A DNA stretch of 64,000 nucleotides from Elymus sibiricus (taxonomy: Eukaryota > Streptophyta > Magnoliopsida > Poales > Poaceae), in the NCBI GenBank assembly GCA_039707655.1, contig CM077668.1, positions 64,931,086 to 64,995,085 on the forward strand. The letters run 5' to 3'. The translations under genes were made by a program, and so were the position numbers. Positions within the stretch are counted from its first letter, which is position 1, and the number at the start of each line of letters is the position of its first letter. Under the pieces are notes generated by a model. It was not told where the DNA came from. It made no database searches and saw nothing but the letters and a program-made list of their open reading frames with translations. Below are positions 11,944 to 23,518 of this stretch, piece by piece.

Positions 11944-12786
11944 CTAGTCGTGACGGTGAAACGGACACTGGCAAACCGAAGGCTCCGCGGTGTCCAATGA
12001 AGTCTCAGACTCAGAGTCAGAACTAACTATGTTAATAACATCCTCCGGGGCAAAGGAGATACGGCGACGCTGGTGAGAAGACTCTCCCTCAGAACCAGGG
12101 AAAGAATGGCGCCCCAACATAGGAGCAGCTGGGGTAGCGAGCAGCGAAGCGCACTCAGCTGGGGACTCGCGACGAGCACCAGACGAAGTGCCTGGCTGCT
12201 CGAGTGAGCTAACAGGAGTCTCCGTGGGAGGTGCAGGTGGAATAGTCGGAGTGGGGAAGGGTGTAAAAGCGGGAGGGGTAAGAGCATGTGCCTCCCTAGT
12301 GTTGGCAAGTGCCTGCCTAGTGCGTGACAACTCCTTAGCCAAGCTGTTAATCAGCAAATACTCAGCGGTCAGATAGCGGGACAGGTGGCTAACCACTCAG
12401 TCGCACGCCGGATCAATGGACGCAAAAAGGATTCGCCCTATCATAGGTGACAGAGTGGGATAGTAATAAAAACCTGGGTGCGTCTGCATATCCACCTCGT
12501 GGTAACGCAGATCGGTGAGGGCCTCAAGAGCGACAAGCTGGATAGCCTGGTCAGGAGTGGAAGTGGCTCCACCCTTGGAAGAACGAGAATAGCTGCCGTT
12601 GATGGAACCAGCAAAAAAATAAACCTTGGCGTGATACTCGTACACCGCATCCACAATCTGCTCGCAATACACCTGGTACACCGGATCTTCTCCATTGGGG
12701 TAGAGTCGAAGCCAGACGTTGCAAAGCAGTGGTGCAAAGCTGAACAATGCAGGCTCATGATTGTAGTGGTATGGAACAGGTGCCAT
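11944..12786 (-). pseudogene. Extra ORF upstream of gag in Gypsy-A, function unknown
   Basis: One frame of about 280 codons starts at the ATG at 12786, 180 bp from the 5' LTR, and ends at 11944. A single in-frame TGA (12397-12399) splits it; the residue before the split is followed by a coding-like sequence in the same frame. The N-terminal 130 residues look globular, with aromatic residues. The second half has a Pro-rich stretch (about 12290-12210) and an acidic, Ser-rich tail. No domain is recognised. It lies between the primer-binding site and gag on the sense strand, where most chromoviruses have only a leader. It might be a captured host exon or a lineage-specific accessory protein. Confidence 0.6.
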
Positions 12787-12941
12787 CTACACTCATAAGA
12801 TCAGCTGGGTAATAACACAAATGAATCTATATGCACGCCATGCAACAAACAAGTGCAACAGTCAAAACACACTTAAAAAGACTCAAAACTCTAGGCTTAA
12901 CGGTAAACTAACGCTTGTGCTGGCTAGTGTGTCCTACAGTC

Positions 12942-12959
12942 AGCGTGGCTCTAATACCA
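12942..12959 (-). promoter_or_regulatory. Primer-binding site of Gypsy-A
   Basis: On the minus strand TGGTATTAGAGCCACGCT follows the 5' LTR by five bases. It differs by one base from the TGGTATCAGAGC site for initiator tRNA-Met. Confidence 0.8.
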
Positions 12960-12964
12960 AGCGT

Positions 12965-15900
12965 TGTGGCACCCCGGCTCAGAGAACCGGGTTGCCCTGT
13001 GTTCCAGCCCAGAGATCATGTCTTCTAGAAACACACAACAACTTGGAACGGAACTGAACCGCTTTATTAATATGATACAGATCAAAGGTTCAGTATTACA
13101 CGGTCTTACGAGGCCAGGTGACACGTCTCGTGCTTTGACAATATCTACATTATTTATGTGGCAACTCAAGGGCCTCGGCACTTGTGGTGGAATACTACAG
13201 CGAGGCGGAATAATGGGGTGATGGAACTCCACTCCACAGGGACACTGCTGGGACACGGCCTAGCTCACGAAGTAAGGACTCTCGGGATTCCCGTACACGG
13301 CTTCTCCTGCATTTCGCATGATAAGCAAAGTGAGTACTTGGAATGTACTCACAAGCTCACAGCAACCATAAGGATCAAGACAAAACAATAGCATGGCAAT
13401 GACAGGTTAAGCAATCAGTGTCATGATAGAGTGGCTAAACATGTACTGTTAACCTACTAAAACATAAGCCCTCATGTTAAGCTCGCACGGACCAACTGAC
13501 TTACCATCGTGATAATCCCATGATCACCTGAAGTTCATAATCAACATGACAAGACAAGTGTTAAGATAAGTTCTTCCATCATTGGCGTTGATCAGATAGT
13601 GTGACCTAGTTGGAACTATGTCCAATACCGTGGACGCTGCTATTCGAATAGATTCTTACACTCTGCAGAGGTTGCGCACTTTACCCACACCATGGACATT
13701 CATCCAACAAAACACATCTACCACATGACACTAATACCGTATCACCGACATCCTCTCAGATCATGTCCTGGGTGGCCCCTTGTGTCATCTCCCAACACGC
13801 GCCACCTCATGGCTAAAAACTGTCCCAAACAGGGACCCTTGGCCAAATAACTCGGGCTCACAAGGTTACCGTCACCTACCAGGCCTGGGTAGCACGCACG
13901 CCTAACCTTCCCTCTTTGGTGATACTATTAAAAGTGCATAACGGTAGCCCAAGTTAGGGCCTCCCCATAAAGGCAAATGTGGCTGCACTGGTAAGCTCGG
14001 TTCGGTGGCACTATGACTTGATCAACTGGTTACTCAAGTTTAATCTGTTAACACTATTTTACCTTAACAGTACTTGATCTAAGTCATAGCAAAATAACTT
14101 ACCAAGGCAAAGCATAGTCACGATCCTGGCATTCATATTTACTTTGCGAAGCTAACAAGCAGTTCATGTGAATGCATAAACTATACTAGGCATGGACCTA
14201 CTGATCATAATAATTGCAAGTAATAATATGGCAGTAGCATGGAAGAATTATTAGCAAGAACAATTATAACATTATCGAGTTTTTAATAATGCAAAGATTG
14301 ATCAAAGTTTATTCAAAACCATAGCTCTTGCAATGCCATCATCCAAGTGGATGATATGGCTTGCCATGATCAAAAGGGGTGTTGTAATACTCCTGGTCTT
14401 CAGCACCAGAGCTATTTTCCTCTGAAAAATATTTTTAAGAAGCTTCCATAAATTTCACATATTGCATTTTCTATGTCCAGAAATTCTAGACAGCTTGGAA
14501 AATTATGAATTTTTGTCAACAGACAGAGGAGTTCAAGACAAAACCAATGCAAAAAGTTTCTATTCATTTGGAGTCATGGTTTAAAAATGAGAGCTAGTCA
14601 AAGTTCCTGGTCAAATCTGGAAATAAAACAAAAAACAGAAAATCCTGGAGTGGCCACGTCGAAGACGTAAACCTCCAGGGCGCCTCCACTTACCGCTTCG
14701 GTGAGAGAGAGAGAGAGAGACTGATAGGTGGGGTCCCAGTTGGGTTTAAACAGAGAGAGAGAGGAACAGAGCAAGGCGGCTCTGTTCACGATGATTCTCC
14801 GGTGAGGAGGCCTCGGCAGCGGCCGGAGATGAACGGAATGGAGAGAGGAGATGAAGGCGGTTCTACACATACCCGCAAGATGGCCGGAGATGGATGGACG
14901 GCGTCGGGAGCTTCCTCTCCAGAATTGGCCGGCGGTGGTGCTCGTCGGATTCGCTCGTTCCGGCAAGGACTCGAGCAATCATGCACAGCAGCAGGACCAG
15001 GAGAAGCAGGGGAGTTTAGGGGAAGCGACGGCTAGAGCTGGGATGGTCTAGAGGTGGGTGGTGGCGGAGCTAGCTCGGTGGCGGAGCTCCGGTGGGATTC
15101 GAGGCCAGAGGGCCTCCCAGCCTTGGCTCTGCGGGCTGGGGGTCGATTTGAGGCGAGGCGAGGACGGCTGGATGCTAGGAGGAGCCAGGCAGGGTGCTAT
15201 TTATAGCTGGGGAGGAGATGCCGGCTCGGGTGCCACCGAGGAGGAAACGGCAAGAGCACCACATTGATCTGGCCTTCGTGGAGCGGGGCGACACGACTGG
15301 AGAGAGGGGAGGAAGACGAGGACACAGGCTAGGCTCCGGGTGCATTGAATGGGCCGGTCGGCCACTGTGCCACACTGTGCGGCGCGTGGTCTGCGTCGGC
15401 CGCATCCACCGGAGCTCGCTACCGGCGATGAGGCGCTTCCAGATGAGCCACATGGACGGTGGGGAGGGCATCGGCACTCCAGGACAGGGTACGGCGATGC
15501 GGGCGAGCGGCGCCAGCGAGGCCCGAGATGGGACGGCGCTCAGAGCGTGTCTTTGGCATAGTAGACGCATGGTCACCGCATGCACTACCACACGTGGGGT
15601 GACCTGGCCTGGCAGCCCGTGTCCATGGTGTAGTCCCTTCATCTAGGAGCCCGTATATGGCTTGGAATCGACCAAAGCTTGCCTGGACAGCTTAGCAGCT
15701 TCCAGATAAGTTTCTGGACAGAAACTTGGCAGAATTTTCTAGGAAATTTGGCTGGGTAATTTGAGCTGCATTTTGGTGTGAGTAGGTTATCTAAGAGGGT
15801 CTACAAACTGGAAAAATTTCATGAATTATTGAGGCTTCAAAAATATATTTGCCTCACAAAGTGGCAGATCTGTCCAGAAGCTTGCAGGAATTATTTGGCC

Positions 15901-16263
15901 AAAATAATGAATTGGGAAATGAAATGTTTTTGCATATTGTGGCAGGATATAATGTCAAGAATATGTGGGAGAAATTTGAGGAAAAACTGAGCAAGGAAAC
16001 TATAGGTTGCTTCACAACCTAAGGAGGAACTGAGTATTCCTTTTGAGAAAAAGAAATATATGATAGCAAGTAAAATTAGGGCCTGGGCTAGAAAGCTTAT
16101 GATAGGGTTTTGGCATGGTTTTGAGAGTCTTGGCATACTTGGGGAAAGAAATGAAAACGTTCCCAAGTCCAGAGTCCAATGAATTGGCTCAAAATCCATC
16201 AAATAGCAATTAAAACCAGAAAAGTTTTTAAAAAGAAAAGGTTGCAAAAACCAAGGTGTCACA
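12965..16263 (-). repeat. 5' LTR of Gypsy-A
   Basis: Same length (3299 bp) as the 3' LTR, with substitutions spread along it and no large indel. TATA box on the minus strand at 15198-15206. The region 12786-12964 between the LTR and the extra ORF is the untranslated leader. Confidence 0.94.
15198..15206 (-). promoter_or_regulatory. TATA box in the 5' LTR of Gypsy-A
   Basis: TATAAATAG on the minus strand, conserved with 6144-6152. It is the expected promoter for the genomic RNA. Confidence 0.7.
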
Positions 16264-17162
16264 TGCTGATGGTGACCGACTTCTTGGGCGTGGAAACACG
16301 TGGCACATGCCCGAGGGCTGTGTGGCTTTGACAAGACTATGACACGGGGTTGATTCAAGACGGTGCTCACATGAGAGCTTGAAGTCGACAGGGCACGAGG
16401 GTGGACTGATTATCTACAATGGAGTCATGTTGAAGGTGGAGCTAGGGTCTGATGGAAGACTTCACTCGGTGCTGATTGAGGGGCTACGGCATAAGTAGAC
16501 AGAGAGTCGAAGCCTATTCCAGTGGGAAAAAGTGATTGACACGTGGTTCGGACTGGAACGAGTGGTCTGATGGAAACGTGAAACATGTCATCGGTCGGTG
16601 ATGATCGGTGGTACTCTGCAGTGGGGGTTGAGTGGTGTGGGTTCGCGACCCTTGAGACTCGACCGGGATAGCAGATGCTCGACGCGGTAATAGCGGCGAG
16701 GCATGTGGTACACATGGGACATGGAGACGGGCCAGGGCTCTGGTGGTCATACATGTGGTGAGACAACTGCGAATTTGACTCAGGGTGACTACAAGCGACA
16801 GTGAAATTCCTTCAAGTTTCAGATCGGCGGTCAAGGAAAAGCGGTGATGTTGAGTTCAGATAACTCTTATGTGTGACACCTGATAAGTGAGTTGTACACT
16901 TTCACGCAGATCAGTGATCAGTGTGTGATGGCCTTGAACGGATACTTCGAAAGTTGGGAGCGCAAACTAGAGTAAAGAGGAACTTAATTTTGGCTGGATG
17001 TTGACTGTGATCAAGAAAAGAAGAGACTACAAGTTGCAGGTGGAGTCACATGGAGTCTTGGAGTAGCAGCGGTACTCATGGCGTAACTCAAGTCCAATGT
17101 ACATGGAAGTTTAACACATGGACGAATCCAAGGTGATGGAGAATATTTGCCAAGGTGGAGTT
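16264..17162 (+). other. 3' interior of Copia-1, non-coding
   Basis: About 900 bp between the Gypsy-A insertion and the 3' LTR of Copia-1. No ORF in it resembles Copia protein. It ends in the purine-rich tract CCAAGGTGGAGTT (17150-17162), the expected priming site for plus-strand synthesis in Copia elements. Confidence 0.7.
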
Positions 17163-17536
17163 TGTTGGAGTTGTGTCGAATATAGTGTACAAGATATGTT
17201 ACAATTGGACTTTGAGTTGTACTGTGTCTAGATAAGGTAGGAGTTGTGTCCTAATAAGACACTTGTATCCTAGGCCTCTTATATAATGAGGGGATAGACA
17301 CACGATGTAACCTATGCCAGCATAATAGCACAGGTGCGTAGGGGAGCTGGTGGCGTGTGCCGGTGCCCAGGTGGTCGGTGTGCGGTATTGTGACTGTGTC
17401 ACGTGGAGGAGCGCCCATAGTCATGCCCCGAGGATGTAGCCAAGTTCGGTGAACCTCGTTAACAAATCTCGATGTCATGGTCGTGTGATTGCTTGGTCCT
17501 CGCATGATGGACTATGCACCTTGGATTATTCTAACT
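17163..17536 (+). repeat. 3' LTR of Copia-1
   Basis: 374 bp, from TGTTGG to CTAACT, followed by the target duplication ATTTT. TATA-like TATATAA at 17280-17286. Uninterrupted, unlike the 5' copy. Confidence 0.9.
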
Positions 17537-17541
17537 ATTTT

Positions 17542-17606
17542 GAAAATTGTCAAAACTATACTGAGCATCTGCAGGTACCAAAAGAATGATGGGAGTATTA
17601 CACCGA
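17542..17606 (+). other. 65-bp sliver of the older host element
   Basis: This short piece lies between Copia-1 and Gypsy-B. It keeps an open frame that lines up with open frame just left of Copia-1 (2231-2274) and just right of Gypsy-B (39274 onward). It therefore belongs to the element that received both insertions. Confidence 0.6.
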
Positions 17607-18076
17607 TGACGGGACAAAAACCGGCTGATCTCGGGTAGGGGCCCCAAGCTATGGATATGGTATCAATGGGTAACAGGAGACAAGGGAGACGATGTTTACC
17701 TAGGTTCGGGCCGTGTCGAAGAGGTAAAACCCTACGTCCTGCTTTGATTATATTGATGTGATGATGTATCGAGTACAGGCTTGTGTTCTAAACCCTAAGG
17801 CTTGTGTTGGTTCTCCCTCTACAGAGTAAACCCCTCGGCTTATATAGGCACCGGGGGTATCTAGGTTTACATATGATGTCAGTTCCAGCTAGGGATAAAC
17901 ATGCTGACTATTAGAACTATCCTTGAAGTACACGCCAAGTCTTCGGTGGTTTCCATCTTGCTCACGACGAGGTTCATGTTTTCGGCTATCCTCCAGGCGA
18001 TGGCTGATGGGCCACTAGTTCGGCCCACAGGTAATAGGCCATATGGGTTAGTACCCCCTAGTCCGGGACACCCTCA
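17607..18076 (-). repeat. 3' LTR of Gypsy-B
   Basis: 470 bp. On the minus strand it starts TGAGGGTGTCCCGG and ends GTCA. It lacks about 24 bp present in the other LTR near 38949-38973. A TATA box (CTATATAAG on the minus strand) lies near 17840-17848. Confidence 0.92.
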
Positions 18077-18086
18077 GTAGCCCCTG
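18077..18086 (-). promoter_or_regulatory. Polypurine tract of Gypsy-B
   Basis: CAGGGGCTAC on the minus strand, directly before the 3' LTR. Confidence 0.7.
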
Positions 18087-18589
18087 AACTAGTCTTCAAC
18101 ACCGAGGACTACCATTCCTTCCTCGGACAAGCTTGCTGTGCTCAAAGTCTTCGGCTTGGCAGGCAAGTTCCTCCACCGCTAGTTCATCTTTAGATTTGAG
18201 GTCTTCAGTCAGGGCAATTTTTAGGGCTCTTCCTTCACAGCCGAGCTCCACCGACCATATGCTTTTTAAGAGTCAAACTTCGGAATCCGAAGTCTCGAGA
18301 TCGCTTAGCCTCAAAGGCTTGCCACATAGGTGTGAGCAGTGGTTTTTATCTGACAGCTTTTACCAAACCGTCACCACCTATAAGGCTAATTGAGCCAGTT
18401 ATTGCGAATCGAATCGCGGCCCGAGGCAGCTTTCTCATTGGCACGTCCTATCAATCCAGAGATCGTGCTCCCTTTTTCAGGGGATGTCATCAAAAAATTG
18501 TTTCAACCGAGGCGCCCCTAATGGCTCAAAGGGTTGGAAAGTGGCGATTAGCACGGCGTAGTAAGGGGACCCTTGGTCTTTTACTGCCC

Positions 18590-18597
18590 TATAAAAG
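18590..18597 (+). promoter_or_regulatory. TATA box for the antisense gene of Gypsy-B
   Basis: TATAAAAG lies 140 bp before the ATG at 18730 on the plus strand, which is antisense to the element. The stretch 18087-18729 holds no ORF of note and appears to be the promoter and leader of the antisense gene. Confidence 0.6.
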
Positions 18598-18729
18598 CGA
18601 AGGGTGGTAACTTATTTTCCCCCTACGCTTCCATCCCCTGCGCCATTGCTTACAGCCTCCAGAGCTCAAGCGCCCCAGATCCATTCCTGAATCTTTCATG
18701 TCTCACCCGCATCCGCAGCCTCTCCAGCG

Positions 18730-21700
18730 ATGGCTGACGCTGAGCTGAAGGGCAAGTGGGTGGCCTCCAATGTCACAGAGGGCAGCATCAAGGAGCTCTG
18801 GGAGGTGGGGTACATCCCCACCGAAGCCGACTGCCGGCCCCCGGAGCCTGGCCGTGCCATACCAACTCCCAAGAAAGGGAAGAGGGTGGTCTTCGTCCCC
18901 CACCTCATCCGAGGTCTGGGGTTCCCCCTTCACCCTTTCGTGAGGGGGCTCATGTTCTTCTACGGGCTTGATTTTCACCATCTAGCCCCGAATTTGATTC
19001 TCCACATCGCGGCCTTCATCACCATCTGCGAGGCCTTCCTCCGGATCGAGCCGCACTTTGGCCTATGGCGGAAGGTCTTCAGCATCAAGCCAAAGACCAG
19101 TAGCACCCAACTCGCTGACTGCGGCGGGGCCATGGTGAGCAAGCTTCCGAAGGTGAAATGGCCAGAGGGTACCTTCCTGGAGACCATCAAGGTGTGGTAG
19201 TGGGAGTGGTTCTACATCACCGAACCATGCACCGAGAATCAGGAGGAGGCCCCAACCTTCACGGCCGAGCCTCCGAAGAAGCTCGTCTCCTGGACAAAGA
19301 AGGGCCTCAATTGGAGAAACACGAAGGGGGTGGCGGCGCTCCAAAAGGGGCTCAAAATCCATGATCGATCAAGAGCTCAAGCTGGTGGATGTGATCCAGG
19401 TAATAGTCCAGCGCCACAATCTCCCCCTTCAACTTCGGGGCGCCCCGATGTGGCTCTACAAGCCCGAGGACGAAGCGATTGTGCGGCATTTCTTCCGCAC
19501 CGACCTCGATGGCATGTGGACGACATTGTTTAAGCCGTCCAAGAATACATTCCCCACCGCGGGGGAAGACTACGGCCTTGACGCCGAGAACCCCCCAAAA
19601 GAGGTACAAAACAGCATATTTATACTATTTATCCTTTTGATATTTTAATAAAGTGATCATGCTCACTCTCTCGTCCTCAGGGCTGGAGCAACAACGCACA
19701 AAAAATGAAGTGCCCGGTGCCATTGCCTGAGGAGGCCCGGACTCCCCAGCTCGTGGCCCAGCTGGCCGAGGAACCGTACAAGGTCTCGGTCAAGGAGAAG
19801 AAGGGGCAGCCAAAGAAGAAGAGGGAGGGTCTTCGGATTCGAGGTCCCTTGGATGCTAGATCCGGAGACACCCACATCTCTTCCGCCCTAGAGGAGGAAG
19901 AGGAGAAGGAGGAGGAGAAGGAGGACAAGGCGGAGGAGGAAGAGTCCTCCCCCAAGAGGAAGAGGGTGGCGTCCAAGGATGCCGGGGAGGATGAACCCCC
20001 CCGAATCTGTAGAAGGCTTCGGAAAGCCTTCGCAGACCAGCCCAGTCACTCCTCGGCCCCTGCCAAGGCTGCGTGCCCTGAGTCCTCCGAGGACGTGCCC
20101 CTATACTGCGTAGGGAGAAACCACCGCCGAAGAGGTATCAAATTTAATACGCCTTACACGCCCTGTCTTTGTTAAAATGTACTTGATTTTGACACATTGG
20201 TTGCTTTTATAGCCTGCAGCGTGCTTTCCTTAGTGACAGGGAGTCAGAGAACGAGCTCCCTCCGGCCAAAATGGCCGAGAGCAGAACAGGTGTGCGTGCC
20301 TCCCCCTCTCCTGCTCGCAATGAGCCAGGGGAGGTGTCATCACAACCGGGCCCTTCTGTGTTAAACACAGAAGCTAGCACCGGTGTTCCCACGGCCAAGG
20401 TTGAAACCTCGGTCTCCAAGGACCAAGAGGAGAAAATCCCTCTGGTCAAAAAAGGAGAGGGGCTTGGTTGCCCCAAGTCCTCGGCCCCGACCGCCCCGGA
20501 GCCACCATGGCAGCTGGAGACTAGCCTCCCTGCCTCGACAGAGGGAGGATCCAAGGCAGTGCCGCCATCCCCACCTGCTCTAGGACAGGTCTACATGGGG
20601 TGGCAAGAGGAGATGGAGGTGGCCATGATGAGCTCCTCCATCGTTCCCGAACACCGTGCCGTTCTTGGCACGACGCTCCATCACTTCCGGTCCACAGAGG
20701 CCGGAATCAAGGAGGCCTTCAAAGGCCTTTTTAAAGGCTTTGAGGTATGCAATGTTTACCATTGTTTATAATTTTAGGTCTTTAGTTATCGCCTAATATA
20801 CCCAGTAGCCCATGATGGACCAATTTGGAAATAATTGTCCGAAGACTTGAGAAAAAACTGCAAAGTTATGTTTAATAGCATAGATACTATAGCCCCCGAG
20901 CCCTAAGTTAGTTTTAAAAAACTGACTTGGGGGTCATCTATTTATATTTTGAGTTGTATGAAAGCGAATACACAGTAGCCCCCGAGACTCTGGTCGGATT
21001 GACAAAGCCAATGAAAGGATCGATATCGGTGTCGGAGACTAATAATATATTTTCAGGCCTCAGCCTCGACTTCGACGTCCAATTCCGAGGAGTTGGCGGA
21101 GCTGAACCACAAGCTTGCGTGCTCCGAGGAGGATATCGATCTGCTTAAAGAGCAGATGGATAAGGTGCAAGGTAGGGCAAAACTAGCACCCAAACTAAAT
21201 ATTGCTTGAAGAGCAACATAAGTCATCTTTAACATATGTGTGTTCTATTATTTTTCTAGCTGCCGCCACAGAGATTGAGGCCCTCCGAGCTGAGCTCAAA
21301 AAAGCTTAGCAAGAAGCCGAGCAGCAGAAGGCTGCGGCTGAGAAGTCTAGCTCGGAGCTAGCCGAGGAAAGGGTTGCCCGTGGCATGGACCAGGCCCGGG
21401 TGATCTAGGTCGAGTAAGACCTAAAGGGTTTATACACGCAACGCAATGCCCTTCAGGATGACCAAAAGAAGAAAGCCGCCGAGCTCGAAAAGCTAGGCTC
21501 GGCTTGCAAAGAGGCCTAGACCCAGGCGAGGGCGGATCGTGAGGAGCTTCTACAAGTGAAGCAAATAGATTCTGGTAAGCCATACGTGCTGCAATGCGTC
21601 TTTGGTGATATCAGGTTGGCCCAGCTGACGCAGATCTGGCGTTGCTCAGGCGCCTACATGGATCTGCCAAGGAGTGCATTGGATGCCGGCCAATACTACG

Positions 21701-22155
21701 GCTCCCGCAAAGGTGATGCTGAGCAGAAGGCGTTCTGGGCACAGTTTCAAGCGTCATCGCATCCGCCGCTCCTTAACGACCAGATGAAGCAGCTGATGGA
21801 GCTGTACCGCATGGCGAGGCCGGCCATGGAGGACCTCTGCATCAACCTATGGCCCACGGAGCCACTGTCGAGCAGTTACTTCGGCCTGGTACAGTGGCTA
21901 CAAACCGCCAGTCCCCAGGTGTACCTCTAGAAACGCTCCGCCTGTCTGGAGGGTGCTCGACTAGCGTATGCGTCCATGAAGATGCACTATCCAGGGGTCA
22001 AGGCGGAGACTGTGGCTACGGGACCTCTTGAAGGGAAGAACCGCATGCCCGAAAAGTATTTTCCCGAGGTGATGGAGGGTGCTCGGATTACCGAGGCTAG
22101 GTACAGCAAAAATGTCCTTCTAGAATAGGTGCTTCCTCGGTATGCTGAGGTTTGA
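18730..22155 (+). pseudogene. Decayed antisense gene of Gypsy-B (putative gypsy-type transposon family, Transposase_28-like)
   Basis: The frame from ATG 18730 matches what I know of the plant family annotated as putative gypsy-type transposon protein (PF04195), with the block PHLIRGLGFPLHPFVRGLMF and a following EAFLRI...HFGLW region. Candidate exons are 18730-19603, 19681-20134, about 20213-20744, 21057-21171, 21260-21574 and 21614-22155, each bounded by GT-AG. The protein order is a globular N-terminus, an acidic and Lys/Arg-rich middle (19880-19970), then coiled coil and a helical C-terminus. It is broken by TAG at 19198-19200, a frameshift near 19360 and further stops in exons 5 and 6. 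Function is unknown; no transposase activity is shown for this family. Confidence 0.8.
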
Positions 22156-23518
22156 CAATGTAAAGAGACAAGTTTCATTTAGAAATGCCTGTCTTTGATG
22201 TCCGATTTATTTATTTTGACTCCTATGCGACAGTTTTTATGCTGAAAGTGGCCAGTCGTCGGCTTCCACCCCCTTGTAGATGCTACGCGGGGTTGTTCCT
22301 ATAACACATCAACCCTTAGCCAACGTCTCGGTGCCCGGAGGCGGTTGTGTTATTAGAAACTAGGCAACCAGACTATGAGGCTTTATAACTTTCACTTAGT
22401 CATAGGAGCTTGACTGTGGGGGCAAGTGACTAGCCCCCGGTGTGTGAAATGTTCGGGCATGCCGAGGTCAAGCCATTAACACTTCGGTCCCTTTGATAAG
22501 AACCCTTCGTTTAACATGGGGTAACCTCTATCAATTTTCAGTTTGACACAGTCATCGGATCGCTGACCAGTTTATGCTTATCATGACAGTTAGTTTTCGG
22601 CTTTCTCCACTGAGGTACTTAACCAATCAAGCTGGAACTACAATCGTAGTGGTTCTCCCTTTACACCCTTAGCCGAATAGTGCGGAAACGTAAGGGGTAA
22701 GCATAGGAGCCAGGCAACCCAACTATTGACCAAAGACAAGATTCGAAACTGATGCATATAAGGCAATATCCGAGACGCCAAGTACTTTTATGCGAGTACC
22801 GGAGCAATTTAATGGGTATGGTTTGAATCCTAGCCCCCGGTCAAAAACCGATGTATCATGAGAGTTATCTTCGGCCCATAAGCAGAAAAGAAAATATATC
22901 ACACAAATAAATGCCCGACGACCGTGAAAGGTCTTTTCTTTTGCTTTGATTTTTATAAGGTCCAACCGTAGAAGCCGAGCTATCGAAGAAACTTTGAAAG
23001 ATACATAAAAATATAAGAGGAGGAAGGTTTACACAGGGCATCTGTAATTGGGTTTAGCGTCCTGGTTTGGCACTGCCGCACTTCTGCGCCTCTGTGCTGT
23101 TTATCAGCTATTCCTTGTCAATTCCAAGGATTCATCATTGCTGCGTGCTACACCGCCATTACTATGCTTTAATAATGCATTCGAGTGGCGGGTCCTTTGA
23201 AGATGTTTTATCAAGTAGCTGCATAATGACAGCTTAATGCCGTCGCTGTTTAGTTCCTGGCGGGCCTTTGACAGTGCCCTAAAAACAACCAGGATGTAAT
23301 TTGGCCACTGTTTCGGTCAAGCCGAACAGTGGACCCTTGATATGTTGCTCCACCGCCTCTCATGGAATTTTAAGGGCAAAGTTATGCACTCGAGCTACAT
23401 TATTCTTGACTAGATAGGGAGAGCCGTGGAGCGCGTACCCCTATTTGGGGTTACAGCGTGACTACCGGAGGGTCAAGGGAACACCTCGGATGTGCTTTGA
23501 AGAGCCTTGTGCATTTTT
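22156..23518. other. Non-coding spacer of Gypsy-B where pol would lie
   Basis: About 1.36 kb between the antisense gene and the protease. No frame on either strand resembles RT, RNase H or integrase. This either replaced pol by deletion or was always a spacer in a non-autonomous lineage. Confidence 0.7.

Larger units (their letters stand above)
3912..16263 (-). mobile_element. Gypsy-A: Tekay/Del-type chromovirus, complete but coding-dead
   Basis: Ends are TGTGGCA...GTGTCACA and the target duplication is TGCTG (3907-3911 and 16264-16268). Both LTRs are 3299 bp. Read on the minus strand the order is 5' LTR, primer-binding site, an extra ORF, gag, protease, RT, RNase H, integrase, chromodomain, polypurine tract, 3' LTR. 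The order RT-RNase H-integrase marks it as Gypsy, and the C-terminal chromodomain marks it as a chromovirus. The coding region carries many stops and at least two frameshifts, so it is no longer autonomous. It is inserted in Copia-1 in the opposite orientation. Confidence 0.93.
2275..17536 (+). mobile_element. Copia-1: non-autonomous Copia-type LTR element, carrying nested SINE and Gypsy-A
   Basis: The ends are defined by TGTTAG...CTAACA, and the 5-bp target duplication ATTTT lies at 2270-2274 and 17537-17541. The LTRs are 2275-2966 (372 bp without the SINE insertion) and 17163-17536 (374 bp). A tRNA-Met-type primer-binding site follows the 5' LTR and a purine-rich tract precedes the 3' LTR. 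After removal of Gypsy-A, only about 1.8 kb of interior remains: a gag start and non-coding sequence, with no integrase, RT or RNase H. The element must therefore have moved with enzymes supplied in trans. Its 3' LTR has a one-base change at its last position (CTAACT in place of CTAACA). Confidence 0.88.
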
